Shown in pieces: positions 1 through 12,600 of a DNA stretch of 64,000 nt. The translations under genes and the position numbers were made by a program. The DNA is from Symbiodinium natans (taxonomy: Eukaryota; Sar; Dinophyceae; Suessiales; Symbiodiniaceae), in contig CAJNDS010001169.1 of the NCBI GenBank assembly GCA_905221605.1, forward strand, positions 496,001-560,000. The letters are read 5' to 3'. The notes beneath the pieces were generated by a model that saw only the letters and a list, made by a program, of their open reading frames with translations, was not told where the DNA came from and ran no database searches. The stretch's first letter is position 1, and every line of letters starts with the position of its first letter.

Positions 1-66
1 CCCTCAACCCTACGAAACACGGCCCAAGCCCTAAACACTGAGACGCAAAACAGCCGAGCTCTTCAG

Positions 67-3000
67 AGAACACGCCTGGAGGTGCTGGCCCAAGCCGACG
101 CAGCTCTCCGCACGCGCAGCGGAGAGCCCAGCGGAGTTCAGGGTTCGAAAGGGGTTTAGGGGGCTAAGGGTCTCCGGTTCGGTTCGGATTCGGGTTGAGG
201 GGTTTGGGGTGTAGTGAGGATTTTTGCTGCGTCGTTGCTCTGGGGTGCAGAAGGCTGTCTGTTGCGATCCTCTGGAAGGTAGCTCGCAGCTGACTCAGGT
301 GAGGTGTGTCCTGCTCTCTGACTTGCTTTAAAACTTGCACAGGAAGATCCGGATCTTGCGCTGAGATTGTGCCCTGACTCTGCTTGATTTTTGTCACTCT
401 GTTCTTGCAACACGTGGAGGTCTGGGGTACTTCTGGCCTACTTAGTAAGCTCCTCCTTCATCTCAACGACAACCCAAAGTAAAAATCTGCATGCCGGTTC
501 CCGAAGGGTATGTCACTGGATCCTTCCAGACCTTAAGCCCTTAGCCCTGACCCCTACATTTCAACCTACAAATACCCTAAAGGCTCCAAACCCTGAACCC
601 TAAACCCAAGCCCTTACTTACTTAAACCCTACAGCCCTAGACCCCGAACCCCTCTAGTGTAACAAGCGAGGCGCCACCCTCATCCAGCAGCTCTGGCGAG
701 GGAGGAGCAAGACGAAGGCCAGAGCAATGATTCGTGCCTGAGACCCTGCCCTCCTGAGCCTGAAAAACCCTAAGCCCTACTTTGTGTGGTTTTGAGGCTG
801 CAGGGGTGTAGGTCATAGGGGGTGTTGGGCTCAAAGCCTCTATCTCAACAGCACTCTCCATCCTATATCTCCCAGCCCTGAGTGCGCCAATTGGGCCCTA
901 GCAGGTCCTGATGCATCAGCTGGTGCGGCTTCTCCGCGAGAAGAAGGACTCATGGCCCTGGGCTCCTGCTTGCAAGTTGTCGTTCAGAGTGAGAGGGGGG
1001 GGCAAGAATTCCGCAGCAGAAACAGGTGTCCCGCAACAGGCGCCTGAAGCAGGTTGTAGCCGAAGACGAGGCCAGCTGTAACACGAACATTGTACCTGCA
1101 GCCACTGCAGTTTTCGGGTTTAGGGTTCAGGATTTAGGATTTAGTTGCAAGGACTACGGTTATGATTACCACAGGCCTGATCTTCCTTACCTGCTTGCAC
1201 TGTTTTTGTTCCACATCGCTTTGTTTGATCGTTACGCGTTTTCTGTTGCCACCGGGGTTTTTGGGTTCAGGACCGCGATGAGATTCGTGCATAGCAAAAG
1301 CACAGCTTGCGACATCCCGTTGTGAGTCACCTGCTGGGAGTGCCAAACATGCTTGAATGAAGTTTTTGTGCTTGCATGGGTAATGCTCTCTCTGTCTCAC
1401 TCTTGCTTTCTCTTTCGGTCTTGCTCCTGCTCGTGCTCTCTCTCTCTCTCTCGCTCTCTGTCTGTCTCTCCCTCTCTCTCTCTCTGTGTCAACCCCCTTT
1501 GTCTTTCTGCTCCAGCTCCTGCAGCTCCAGAGCATTGCAGACCTCAGCCCTCACGTCTCGAAGCTCGACATCCTAGCCGAAACCCTATGAAGAGTACGCT
1601 TGACGTTAAAATAGCAGGATTACTGGGAACCCTGCGGCTCTTAGCCCACATCCCGGACAACAAGTTTGGGGATTTGGAAGGCCAATGGGTTCGTCACCGC
1701 TTGCCCTGTTTTGGGCACAGCGATAGCATCCCAACACACACATGTCCAAACACAAAGTATGGCTTCGAACCTTAAACCCTCAAATCTTCAACCCCAACCC
1801 TCAGCACATCGCAGGACCGCCAGGCGCGGGAGCAGCAGCTGGGACGCCTGCGCAAGGTGCAGCGCACGTGTGTCGGATTGTAGGTTGAGGGAAGTTTGGG
1901 CGAATGGGTTAAGGGTTTAGAGGTTTAGGGTTCGGGTACCCTGTACCCAAAGACAGATATTAAGTCAAACCTGACACCAGAAAGCTTCGAACCCCAAATC
2001 CCAAACCTGAGGGCGTTCTCAAAGAGATGCAAGTCGCGAAAAATAAAAGAAGCAGATGGCTTTTCAGGCTCCCGCAGTAGGTTCTCCACTTGGAACACGT
2101 TCAGCGTACTGGATATCGTCGCTGCCCTCACTTGTCATCCGTGTACGCTAAGTGATGTGATCTATGTTTATGTGTCACTGCATGCTTTGTACATACTACA
2201 CTCACTTCGCTCCCAACTAAGATGTGCGATTGAATAGGTTGACCTCTTTCTTGCATTCGGAGAATTTGGCAGATCCCCTCAATTAGGGGCCCCTCCTCTC
2301 TATTTCGGGCACCCCAACAAGGGACCATCGTGAATTGGGTTCTGCATAGGGTGCCGCGGCTCGGCTAGGCGGAGTCGCTACGACACGCGCGCAAGGGCTT
2401 GGCGGCTGCCCTTCTGACACCCATTTGGGGGTTTCCGAAATTAGGTCCCCTGTTTTCGCAACCTCCCATGTCAACGGCTAAGCTCTAGACCTGAAAGGGT
2501 TTTGGGGTTTTGCGGTTTGGGGGTTTCGGGCTGGCTTGCGGTGAGTTGGCGCGGGTCTTGGAGTAGTGGGGTTTACAGGCCTTTCCTCAGGCTCCAAGCC
2601 CTTAAACCCCTCGGCCCACAGTTCCCAGCGGCCGGCAGAAGTGCCCAACAGAGGGTTTAGTCAAGGGTGTATAGGGTCTTGGAGCTGCGTCTTGGGTTTA
2701 AGGAACTGTGCAAGAGTATTCTTATGCATACTATACATAGTTTTCCTATACGTATCATGCGTATTCGGCATGTTATACATATCATACATATTGTACATAT
2801 GATACATGTTGTACATATTATACATATTATACATATTATACATATTATACATATTATACATGTTAAACATTTTGTACATATTCTACATATTCTACATAGT
2901 CTACATATCGTACATATTATACATATTATACAGATTACACATATTATACATATTATACATATTTTACATATTGTACATATTCTACATATTATGCATTTTG

Positions 3001-3265
3001 ACAAATTGTATGCGCATTATAGTTGAGCGGCTCTCGGGCTGTGCTGGGTGCTGCACAATTGGCTTCTCCCCGCTTATCTCTCCACGCCATGTTCGTGAAC
3101 CTGAAGTCGCTAGTGAGTGAATGAGTGAGCCCCTGAACCCCCCTGAACCCCCTGAACCCCCTGAACCCCCCTGAACCCGCTGAACCCCTGAACCCCAAAA
3201 CTCTTCACCGACTGAGCCAGGAGAGGATCCAGCGCTGGTGGCGCCACTTCTTTCGGAAGCAGAAG
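67..3265 (+). CDS. Putative multi-exon gene with short helical exons and an IQ-like exon
   Basis: Short stop-free stretches flanked by AG acceptors and GT/GC/GA-type donors encode charged helical peptides: about 67-126 (RTRLEVLAQADAALRTRSGE), about 915-941 (LVRLLREKK), 1026-1052 (VSRNRRLKQ, between AG and GT), 1815-1856 (DRQAREQQLGRLRK, between AG and GT) and 3221-3265 (ERIQRWWRHFFRKQK). The last resembles a calmodulin-binding IQ motif (IQxxxR followed by basic residues). That these belong to one gene is inference; the exons are far apart and the phases were not all reconciled. Introns consist largely of degenerate telomere-like heptamers. I cannot name the protein; an IQ/coiled-coil cytoskeletal or ciliary protein would fit. 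Transcript evidence would be needed to confirm any of these exons. Confidence 0.35.
1435..1490. repeat. CT-rich microsatellite
   Basis: An almost pure pyrimidine tract of CT/TCTCTC and CTGT variants. It makes serine/leucine-rich and Arg/Glu-rich open frames on the two strands that are compositional artefacts. Confidence 0.85.
2745..2999. repeat. 9-bp ATTATACAT microsatellite
   Basis: About 250 bp of imperfect ATTATACAT/TACATAT repeats, with perfect 9-mer copies around 2817-2865. Because the period is a multiple of three and the unit lacks stops in several frames, it is open in several frames on both strands (IIH, LYI and MYN repeat peptides). These are repeat artefacts, not genes. Confidence 0.9.
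3127..3196. repeat. CCCCTGAAC 10-11-mer tandem repeat
   Basis: Six to seven head-to-tail copies of a CCCCTGAACC-type unit, a lengthened variant of the CCCTGAA heptamer seen elsewhere in the window. It lies just upstream of the IQ-like exon at 3221. Confidence 0.8.
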
Positions 3266-3938
3266 TGGCCTTGTTCCTGGAAGACGGGGGCCTAGGGTTA
3301 TACTTTAGGGTCTCGGGGTTTCCCTGGCTAAAGACGAGCCCGAACCTAGAGGTTTTAGCCTGCTTTGGGTGCAGTTTCTAGGAGCTCTCCCCAATCGCAA
3401 GGGTTGGGATCGCTCAGAGATTGGGGCTCATTGTTGTGGGGTTTAGCGGCTTAGGGTCTTTTGAGGTTTAGGGTCCCCGGGTTTAGGGTTTGACGTTTGG
3501 GGTCAGGGCTGTGGGGCGAAACCCTAGAAACCTTCTAGCCCGAAGCCCCTTGTGAGGTTGAGATTGATCGCCGAGAAGAAGGCGCCAGAACCGAAGAGCT
3601 CGGCGTTTCAGGGGGTTGTTAGGTTGAAGGTTTTCGGATCTGAGGGTTTTGGGATGTAGGGTTTCAAGGTTTGGGCTCTTGGGGCCTAGCGGTTTGAGGT
3701 TTTCGGTGGGGTTCAAGGTTCTTCGGGCGTTGACATGGCCCTTCTGAAGTTGCTTAGGTGGAGATCGGGTTTTTGGGCTCGGGAACCCGTTCTCTGGGTA
3801 GAAGATGTGCTTTGGGCTTTGAGAGGGGCACAGAGTTGCGAAGTTGCGCACAATATCGCACCTGCATGTCGCTGGCCACCAAAGTTGCTAAGCCAGAGAC
3901 TTCCGGGTAGCTCCCGGAACAAGCATCGAGGGTTTTCC

Positions 3939-4721
3939 ATGGCGGAGGTGTACCTAGCAGTCCAACCGCAGGAGGCTCACCGGTGCCTTCCCGAAGACGA
4001 GGATGCGTATGTGCTGCTAATGCCGGAAGACACGTACGGAGCCATGCTGGTGGCTTGGGGTGGGCTCCGCAAAGGGGAGTCCATGTGCTGCGACTTCCTG
4101 GTGGTGCTTGCATCCCACATCCTTCATTTGGGTATCCAGGTCGTCTTGCTGCTGGCCTTATTCCACGAAGTCTTCTGCAAGATGGATGCCTGCAGCATTG
4201 AAGCGACAAGCGGCCTGCGGGAAGTCTGCTGCACGGTCTTTGTCGGCGAAATGGTGCAGGAAATCGATGCATGCAAGGCGCTCTGTAGCTGGGTCCGGAA
4301 TCCCGAGATCAATGCGAACGACAGACGGCTGATGTCCCTGCAGGTTTTGGTGGTTGTGGTCCCAAAGGCCTTGCTGGTAGCTGCTTCCACCTACATTGGC
4401 TCGTCGTTTGTCGCTTTGAGCCAGACAAATGCCGACATGATTTTGAACACCGTCGCCATGACCTTCGTGAACAATATTGACAACGCCATCTTCCGAATCT
4501 TGAGCCCTCAACGTCTCAAGAACAGGCTGACATCGTTTCGGACGACGGCTGTAGCTCCAAAAACTCCGCTCTATGCAACGTGGAGGGCTTCTGCATGGAT
4601 CTTGGTTGTCTTCATCAGTATCATGGTCTTCACACCTCGGTGTAAACATCCAACGTGGTTTGCGGCCGTGACCCACTTCTTCGATGCCACCGCTTTCAAG
4701 AAGCTAGGTTCAGTTTGCTAA
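3939..4721 (+). CDS. Multi-pass membrane protein of unknown function
   Basis: A single-exon frame of 260 residues. The frame is open upstream to 3735, but ATG 3939 is preferred because the acidic, regular sequence begins there (MAEVYLAVQPQEAHRCLPED). Hydrophobic segments suggest at least three to four membrane spans: around FLVVLASHILHLGIQVVLLL, LQVLVVVVPKALLVAASTYI, ILNTVAMTFVNNIDNAIF and WILVVFISIMVF. The order, an acidic N-terminus then a tryptophan-glycine segment, paired spans and a span followed by an ND/NN-rich helix, recalls a group of uncharacterised dinoflagellate membrane proteins, but that is from memory. I see no signal peptide, enzymatic motif or pore signature. The protein ends at TAA 4719-4721. 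Upstream exons could exist in the telomere-like sequence before it. Confidence 0.6.
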   Translation: MAEVYLAVQPQEAHRCLPEDEDAYVLLMPEDTYGAMLVAWGGLRKGESMCCDFLVVLASHILHLGIQVVLLLALFHEVFCKMDACSIEATSGLREVCCTVFVGEMVQEIDACKALCSWVRNPEINANDRRLMSLQVLVVVVPKALLVAASTYIGSSFVALSQTNADMILNTVAMTFVNNIDNAIFRILSPQRLKNRLTSFRTTAVAPKTPLYATWRASAWILVVFISIMVFTPRCKHPTWFAAVTHFFDATAFKKLGSVC

Positions 4722-5189
4722 CCCCAGCTGAATGATTTTGGTTCTCTGATATGGTTCAGCGACTCTTTCGATGGAGGATGACAGTCAGCACCAGGGCACG
4801 CAGCGCGAGCTCGGAGAGGCAGGACGAGGGGCCAGGCAAGAGAAGAGAAGTGGACCCTTCCACGAGATTCCACTTGCAGCGGCTTTTCTGGGATCTGTGC
4901 TGCTTCTTCTGTAAGGCTTCTGGAGCTCGTTGTGTCAATCATGTGCAGCCATGATCCGACCCCGACGGAGTCATTTGTGCGAGATGTCCATCAAAGGCAG
5001 TGCAAGCTGCTGAAGAATGAGCCCTTGTATGACCCCATTGAAAACCCTTTGTAATCCCGATACAGAAGACCGGATGAGAAGAAGTGGTCGCAGCTCCGCC
5101 CTCGCAATCGGCATAAAAGGCGAAAACCCTCAACCTTGTTTGGAGAGGCGGCTGGCTCCCACACGCTCCCACTGTCCTGTGACTGTGAG
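4722..5189. other. Non-coding or unresolved stretch after the membrane gene
   Basis: Contains short open frames on both strands (for example 4751-4954 on +) with no recognisable motif. It may be 3' UTR of the preceding gene or intron of the next. No repeat or RNA gene is visible. Confidence 0.4.
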
Positions 5190-7828
5190 GCAAAGCTTCA
5201 GCGAGAAGCTCAGCGGAAGGAGGCCCTGCAACAACCTTTTTAGTAGGGTGCTCGGGGCGTTTGGGGTTCCGAGCGTGTCGCGTACCATGAGGGAAAGCCC
5301 TTGACTCTAAGCCCTAAACATCGAAGATTCATGAGAGGTTTAAGCCCCCCAACCTGCGGACGTCTTACATGCGGTCCACACATTGAGCACATCTCAAACC
5401 TGGAACCCTGGTCTTCATGTAGTGGTCCAGCTCTCTCCAAACGCGGATAGGAACTCCGAAACCGGCGCCTGGAGTCCCTGAGCCGACTCCAGGTCGGGTC
5501 GTTTTTCGCTCGGTTTTTAGGGGTTCAAGGGCTTTTTCTGGAAAGGCGGGGCAAGGTGGACATCGCTTTTGGGGGTTTCGGCTTTAGGGCACGGGGTCGG
5601 GTTCGTCGTTTCAGGCTTTGGGGGCCTTAGGGCCAGAGTTTAGGGTTCAGAGGTTTCTGAGGGGTTTGAAGCAGCGTTAAAGGTTAGTAGGCTCTTTTGG
5701 GAAGTTTATGCCGGGTTTATTGGGCGCACCAGAAAGCCATAATTAGACCCTAAAGAGGGAATGTTTGTGGACTTCGAGATTGCAGGGTCTTAAAGTTTGG
5801 GGTCCGGCTCAAAGGAGTTCGGGTTTAAGCTTCGCGCTTCGGTCACAGAGCCGTGATTCTGTCGCAGTGTAGCGGGTTGTGATTGTAAGTCTTGGAGTTA
5901 GTTAGGACTTGGAGATGTACAGATTATTCGATATCGGATTTGTCCTAGCGCGGACCACCGAAATCGACCGGAAACCGATCATCGGCGCAGAGTTTCGAGA
6001 TCCAACCGTGAGAGCCGAGAGCCATAACCTTTGCTTATGGGGACCTTAAAGCAGACAGCAGATGGTTAGACAGGAAAATTATTTCGCTTTGCCCATGCAA
6101 GAGATTCGAACTACTTCCGGATATCACTGAGCGTTTGTTTCAATCCGCCCAGGATGCCGAGATCCGCGGACAGGCCATTCGGCTGTCTTTCCTTTGCTGC
6201 CAGGCGTAGGGATTGAGGTTTACCTTGCAAGCATCGGGTAGGGGTCAACAAATTTCGGGTTCAGTTCGACCACCTCCGCGGGATGTGGCAGGTTCCCTGA
6301 ATTTGGCCCCTTCTTGGTGCCGAATACAATTCGGCCACTTGCGCCTAAATGGGACTTGGACCTAGCCATGTGAAGGACAAGCCCCGACTTCGGGCCAGTG
6401 TACTCCCGCGCCACCAGGCAGGGGGTGGGAGGGATTTGGATTTGGCATGAACTGGGCCTCAAACAGAAGCCTACCCTGGATCAACCACTGTGTGCCCCCC
6501 ACAACCCCAAAACCCCAAAACAATCACCCCTCAAGCATCCCTCAAGCACCCCTCAAGCACACCTGAAAGCACCCTTAAAGCACTCCTGAAAGCACCCCTT
6601 AAGCACCCCTTACAGCCCCCCAAGACCGCCAGAAGCGGCCAGGCCAGGCCCCTGACGCGGCGCCTGTTGGAAGCCGAGCAGGAGCGGGCCGTGCAGATCC
6701 AGGAGCCCCAGGGTTCAGCTTTGTGGGGCTTTCGTAGGGTCTCCTAGACCTTCTTTAAGGTTTAGTGGTTTTCAGTAGGGTTCAAAAAGTTTAGTATAGA
6801 ATCTAATGTGGTTTCGTAGGGTTTCGTAGGGTGAGTAGGGTTTCGTCGGGTTTAGCAGGGTTTAGTAGGGGTTAGTAGGGTGAAGGGGTTGAGAGGTTCA
6901 GAAGCCACTGCCAATTGCACTGTCCATGGCTCAAAGCAGCAACCCTGCTGACTTAAAAACTCATGAATGAACAAAACTGGTATTAAGAGTCGGCTAGCAC
7001 TTAATTGTGAACCTGGACGTAATGCCTCCTAACCCTAAGCCCTATTCCAATACGCCCTTCGGCTCCCCCAGCCCTGCAACCCTACGCTTAACGCTGCCAG
7101 CCATTGAGCTCTGTTGCCATGGCATTGGTGGGCCGCTTGGAGGACCGACTGTTTACGGCGTAAGGTTTGGGGCACCTGACTGTTCAGTTCTATGGTCTCC
7201 CCCTCGCAAGGTTTACGGTTGCGGTGGCAAGACTCTGAGCTAGCCTCCTAAGCCTCCCTACGCACATCCAATTCCAAGCCCTGAAGCCCAAAACCCCAAA
7301 CTCCGAACCCTTAAACCCACACCCAACAGCAGGCTAACAGATCCAGGGTTTAGGGTAAACCCTAAACCCTAAACCCTAAACCCTAAACCCCAAACCCCTA
7401 AACCCCTAAACCCCTAAACCCCTAAACCCCTAAACCCCTAAACCCCTAAACCCCTAAACCCCTAAACCCCTAAACCCCTAAACCCTAAACCCTAAACCCT
7501 AAACCGTGAACCCTAAACCCCCTAAACCCCTAAACCCCCTAAACCCCCCAAACCCCCTAAACCCCCTAAACCCCCTAAACCCCCTAAACCCCCTAAACCC
7601 CCTAAACCCCCTAAACCCCCTAAACCCCCTAAACCCCCTAAACCCTAAACCACAGGGACTCGCCCTTTCTCAGGGACTCAGGTTTCTGAAGGCTACTTCA
7701 CCCTAAGCACCCTTTTGGGTATCCCATGAATCAGCGCCTTCCCGAAGGACATGTGCTCCCGGGAGGAGGCCTTGCAGCGCGAAGCCGAAAGGCTACTGGA
7801 CCCTCTGGAGCCCCCCGTGGCTGAACAA
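5190..7828 (+). CDS. Putative multi-exon coiled-coil gene
   Basis: Helix-forming exon candidates on the + strand: 5190-5231 (AKLQREAQRKEALQ after AG), about 6132-6210 (containing QSAQDAEIRGQAIRLSF), 6643-6702 (20 codons, ARPLTRRLLEAEQERAVQIQ, preceded by AG and G) and 7748-7828 (27 codons, starting DMCSREEALQREAERLL and ending PPVAEQ before a GC donor). All are rich in E, R, Q and L, as in coiled coils. Phase 0 boundaries at 6643, 6702, 7748 and 7828 are mutually compatible, which supports the last two exons belonging together. The surrounding introns are degenerate CCCTAAA/TTTAGGG sequence and CCCTCAAGCA-type repeats (6520-6610). The product cannot be named. Confidence 0.4.
7345..7651. repeat. 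Interstitial telomere-like array with head-to-head junction
   Basis: AGGGTTTAGGG (7345-7355) is followed after four bases (TAAA) by its reverse complement CCCTAAACCCT (7360-7370) and then by a long CCCTAAA-type array. Within the array the unit length changes in blocks: heptamers CCCTAAA to about 7390, octamers CCCCTAAA about 7394-7483, heptamers to 7504, then mostly nonamers CCCCCTAAA from about 7510 to 7641. The frame through the nonamers gives a repetitive Pro-Leu-Asn peptide that is an artefact. Confidence 0.9.
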
Positions 7829-9624
7829 GCTTTGCGTTGGGTTGGGGGTTTGGGGTTCAAGGGGGTTTGGGGGGGTTTAGGGTTTTGGGTTCAGGGGGTT
7901 TGGGGAGGCTTTGGAGGTGTTGGGCCAGAAGCTTGCGTGGCTTGCCCTTCAAAGCCTTGAGAAAGTATCCCATGCAAGAGATCAGCGTGCCCTGAAACTC
8001 CCAGGGGACCGCTTCGGCTTCCAGGCAGAGATCCCTAATGTAAATGTCCACACTTATGTGTAAAGCCCCGGTCCTTTCAATCCGCATGCTGAGTTCGGTT
8101 TCGGGGTTGGGGCCCCCAGGTCAGAATATGGTTATATAATCAGATAATCAGATTCTTCCGAGCAAGGGCTCTCACGCGGAAGAACAGATTTTTACAAAGC
8201 TTGGCGCAATTCCGGGCGACTGTGCTAATCAGCTTTCATGATGACACTTAAATTCCGAAAGATTCCCGAAGTCATATTGGGATCCCGACTGCAATGTAAG
8301 GAATTGTCTCGAACAAAGAGATATCGGAGTGTCTGGGCCTAAGCCTAAGCCCAGAAGCCCCGAAACCCCCTTAAACAAGCAAAAGCCTCGTCGACCAGAG
8401 GTGGCTGGCGGGCAGCGAGCCGCGAGCGCCGAAAGCAGATCTCTGCCTGGCCACAAAGAAGTGCCCGATGTTGAGGATCTTGAGTTTTGAGGGTTTCAGA
8501 GTTCGGGTTTTGAGAGCTCGGGAGTTAAGGTGCGGAGTTCAGGTTGAAGGGTTCAGTGGTTTAGGTTTGAAGGGCTCAAGCTTTCGGACTCAGGGCCTAG
8601 GGAATGATGCTCTCCAGGTACCAGCGAAGCGCTGCTGGCAAGGCCTGCTTGGATTGGGGCCTAGATGGCGCAAAACGCTATGAGCAATGTTGGAGTTCCT
8701 CAACAGCAGCCCAGGAGACCCTAAACCCTGTGCCGTGGGTTTCAGGCTTCTGAGACGGAGGGATTGCCTTCGGACCCCCCGCTCCCACCCCATCTTGCAA
8801 GATGCAAACCCACATGCTTCTACTCAGATTCTACTCTACTCCCCACTTTGACGACCTAGAGACTTCAAAAAGAGGGAATCAGGCAGCTGCCTCTTCAGGC
8901 AGCTGCCTCGGCCTGATTTGCGTGTGCTTCGATGAGCTTTGGTGGTCCCTTCTGGGCACCCTAAACAACCCTAGACAAGGTACCCGATTGCGGTCCTAAC
9001 TTAAGGGGAGCACTGGCCCAAGCCTTGATGACGATTCCCGCTGTTGTTTGCTTCTGTCTGATCTCGCCGGATTCCATTAGGCGATGCGCGGTCACTAAGC
9101 TCCATTGAACCCCAAAAACCTTACATATGCCGAGAAAGGATTCAAGATGAAGTAGTTGGGCATTGATCAGGGGCTTCAAGACTGCAAGGAAACAGCCCAA
9201 CAAAATTGTTGGCAAGTTCGTCGCAGCTTGCATGAAAACGTTCGACCACAGTCAAAAGAGGCGATGTGTGCGAAGCGCATGGGCAGTATGGTGTCCTTCA
9301 GGGCACTTAAAAGGACGTTGCTTCGCGCAAGCTAGCTTGATTTTGTAGAGGGCCAGCTTTTGAAGGCCAGTTTCTGGCGTGCGAAGAAATCAAACGCTGG
9401 TTGATTCCACAGTCACTAGCTACTGCTGAGAAGAGCAGCTTGTTGTGGCCCGGCTTTTGGGAACGGGGACGTCAAGGCTCTCGGCTCACGAGCGCTTTGC
9501 TACTTTGTCACCGCTTTCACATGCTCTTTCATGTTCTTACTTCTTGCAGTTCAGGAAATTTACATTTTGGGCATGCAGTCTATGTGGTTTTGACATAATT
9601 GTTTTACACATTGGATTCTAAGAC
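7829..9624. other. Gene-poor spacer upstream of the LINE
   Basis: Telomere-like fragments and short open frames on both strands without recognisable motifs. From about 9300 the sequence becomes less repetitive and may include the 5' UTR of the LINE-like element; its true 5' end could not be located. Confidence 0.4.
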
Positions 9625-12600
9625 TTGCATGTGCAGAGCCATAGGGGGCGCTGCGGTGAAGACCCTCTTTTCCATTTGTGCTGCCTGCCTATGCGAAACT
9701 TTTTCGTGTGGACAGTGATCATTCCCATTGCAACATGGCTTTTGATTCCCATACAATGCTGGTTGATGCATGTGCTGACAACAAGATTGGCAGATACAGT
9801 GTGCAAGGCATCTGGTATAGCACATCCAGACACAATAAAGTTCATGCCATTGGTTGGACAGCAGACGAGTGCATTGCAGGCCATATGCAATTCATGGGCA
9901 GTTCTGTATATGAGACGACCTGGTCAGGTTCCGTCACTGTTGCAACCATCAGGTACATGCCTAATGATTGCGAATATGGACTGCAGGGCACCCGGCATGG
10001 ATGGCTTGGTGAGCTGGACTGATGATGCTATCATTGGTCCTTCGACTAACAGCCCTCTTCGTCCCACAGACATATTCCATCACGCTTGCGTAATGAGATT
10101 CTGGTTGTTTCGTCCAGGCCCAAGAATGCTACGCGTATGTCCCGAGCCTCGACCACCTGGAATGATGAGGACAGCCTTCTTGCATGCACTTGTGTCACAG
10201 TATGATTTGCGATGGTTGACCACGTGCATATTGCAAACATGTTATGATCCGTTGGGCCAACCTTTGATGTCTGCAGCTACGCTACAGCAGGGAGCCAACA
10301 CGTTACATGACATGTCATCTGGGTTTACAGTCATACATCCTACAATGTGGCACGGGCGAAACCTTACAGACGACTTCGGGTGGTATTCGGACATTCAGTG
10401 CTGCACCTGCCAATACCTTTCTGGCACCATGGCGGATCGAACTGGTCGCAGTCCCCTTCGAAGACACAGGCCTGGTGGCACGAGAACGCGTAGCCCACTT
10501 CCGCGACAAGGTAGACAGCCTCTACAGCGACTTCTACCTGATGGGAGAACACCCCTGCCTCGGATTCGGCCCACTGCGCCACGATCAGAGGTGCAGGCGC
10601 ACGATGCGGCGGCATGTGATATGTCCTCTTCCTCCTGCTCGCCGTTGCCGTCGCAGTCACCTTCCCTCCGGCATCAATGTCCTACCCATGCATCGCAATC
10701 CCCTTCACCACGACACGTTCCTCCTGGACGAGGTCCCGAAGGTCCAACAGAGGGGGAAGATGACAGCCCATCGTCAACACCCACGATATTTTCAGTGGTT
10801 CTGGAAGATGGATATCCTGCATACCCGGAAGGACTGCCGGATGGATGTGTTGATTACCCGGCTACGCAGGTGAAGCTTCGAGATTCTAAAGGCCGGACAC
10901 CCTCGGAGCCGGACACCAACGACGAGATGGAACCAGCGGATGCAGAATTCCAGGAGATGCTTCGGACGAGGTATCTGGAGCACAGCACATCCGATGTGCG
11001 AGACGCTTCCTCTGTGCAACATACCAATGCGCCACAGCAAGCCTCCATAGTGGAACAGGAGCTTGAGGAAAGAAGACAAGCTGGTGTCGCGGCAATGTTG
11101 CGGCATCGCCGCACCCAAAGGGAAGCTGCGAAACAGACCAAGAAGCCTGCCGACACCAAGAAGATGAAGTCAGCAGCAGCTCCGACCGTCAAGAAGAAGA
11201 TCATCAAGAAGACAAAAGCCCCCATGAAGGGATCTGCGGCAGCATCTTCGTCTACCACGATGACAATTTCCGGTAAGCCACTGAAAGGATACACAGAATG
11301 CAGGGTGGATGGTATGGTGGACAAGGTCAATGAGCTACAGGAAATGCGTGGCAACGCCAAGCAGAGACGACTTGCGCTGATCGCCAAGGCAAAGCAGGCA
11401 GCTAATCGGACATCGGCAACCACGGCAACCGCGGGAGAGGAGGGTACCATGGAAACAGCCATCTCGGGCCCAATGCCAGAGCCTGCATCGTCTGCAGATT
11501 CCTACAAATCCTTGCACGAGAACGGAGACGATGCACCTCCTACAGTTCCTACGATGACGGAAGCCCCAGGAATGCCGTCCACAGAGGATACTACCGTGGC
11601 AGTGGATGCTGCCAATTCCGACCTGGCGACTACGACGGTGGATGCAGAGACCGCTCCGGGGATGCCAAGTTCAAGTGGCATGCAGGAAACCGATGCAGAG
11701 CTTCAGACGGAGGGGCCACCCATGGACGGCACGATCCAGTCGATTGATTCAATGCAGTCAAAGACTGAGCATACAGATGCATCAGGCGAATCTCTTGGCC
11801 AGCTGGAAAAATATATGGTGCATCGATCTGCAATTGTTGTCACATGTATCTACAGTTCACCTGCGAACTTTTATGCTTATCGTGACGCACATGCAGGACT
11901 GATATGGCAGACTCCCTCTCCAGTCTGGAACGGGTCTTTGATATCATGTGGCGATGATTATGAGTCGCGGGCCCGGCTTATTCTGCATTTACAGCTTCGA
12001 CCGATGATGATGGCATATGGTCATGTGGACATAAGTTGTACATGCGTTCATTGGCATAATGGGACGAGCATGAATCATGGCAGAGCACTGGCCCGACCAC
12101 AGCCTACCGAAGTAGCAGTGTACACAGTCTCCTGCTTCAAATGCCTCCCAAGCAGCATCGTCGTATGGAACCAACAGCTCGCTCTATCTTCGGCGATGAA
12201 AGTGGTGAAGAAGAGGATGCAGCAGACCTCACAGGAGACGATTTCGTTGACACAGAGTCAGATCTATTTGCATCCCCTACAGCGCCGGATCATGACGAGG
12301 ATGGTGGGTCGGAGGTGGAAACACGCCCAACAGCCAAGGCTCGGGTCAGCCCACCTTCGACGCATGCTACGCCGGATGGCCTACAGTCGATTGCGTGGAA
12401 TGGAATGCCAACGTTCATCAGCCCAGCAGGCCCTCCTCCTCCATCGCGACATGGAACTCCTTTCGACATGCCGGGCACCGGTGCTCTACACGAAGCCGCG
12501 CCTCCAACTCCGATACCGGGAGGCAGGCTCCAACTTTGGAGCATTACACTCAGTCCTGGCCCAGTCATTGTGCTCCAAGGTGTTCCACGCCGAACGTGGT

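Noticed and set aside
1134-1535. Arg/Glu-rich minus-strand protein
   Set aside because: Arises from the CT microsatellite at 1435-1490 plus telomere-like flanks.
2657-3120. Open frames over the ATTATACAT repeat on both strands
   Set aside because: Repeat artefact: a 9-bp period without stops is open in several frames at once.
7506-7706. Pro-Leu-Asn repeat protein
   Set aside because: Translation of the CCCCCTAAA nonamer array.
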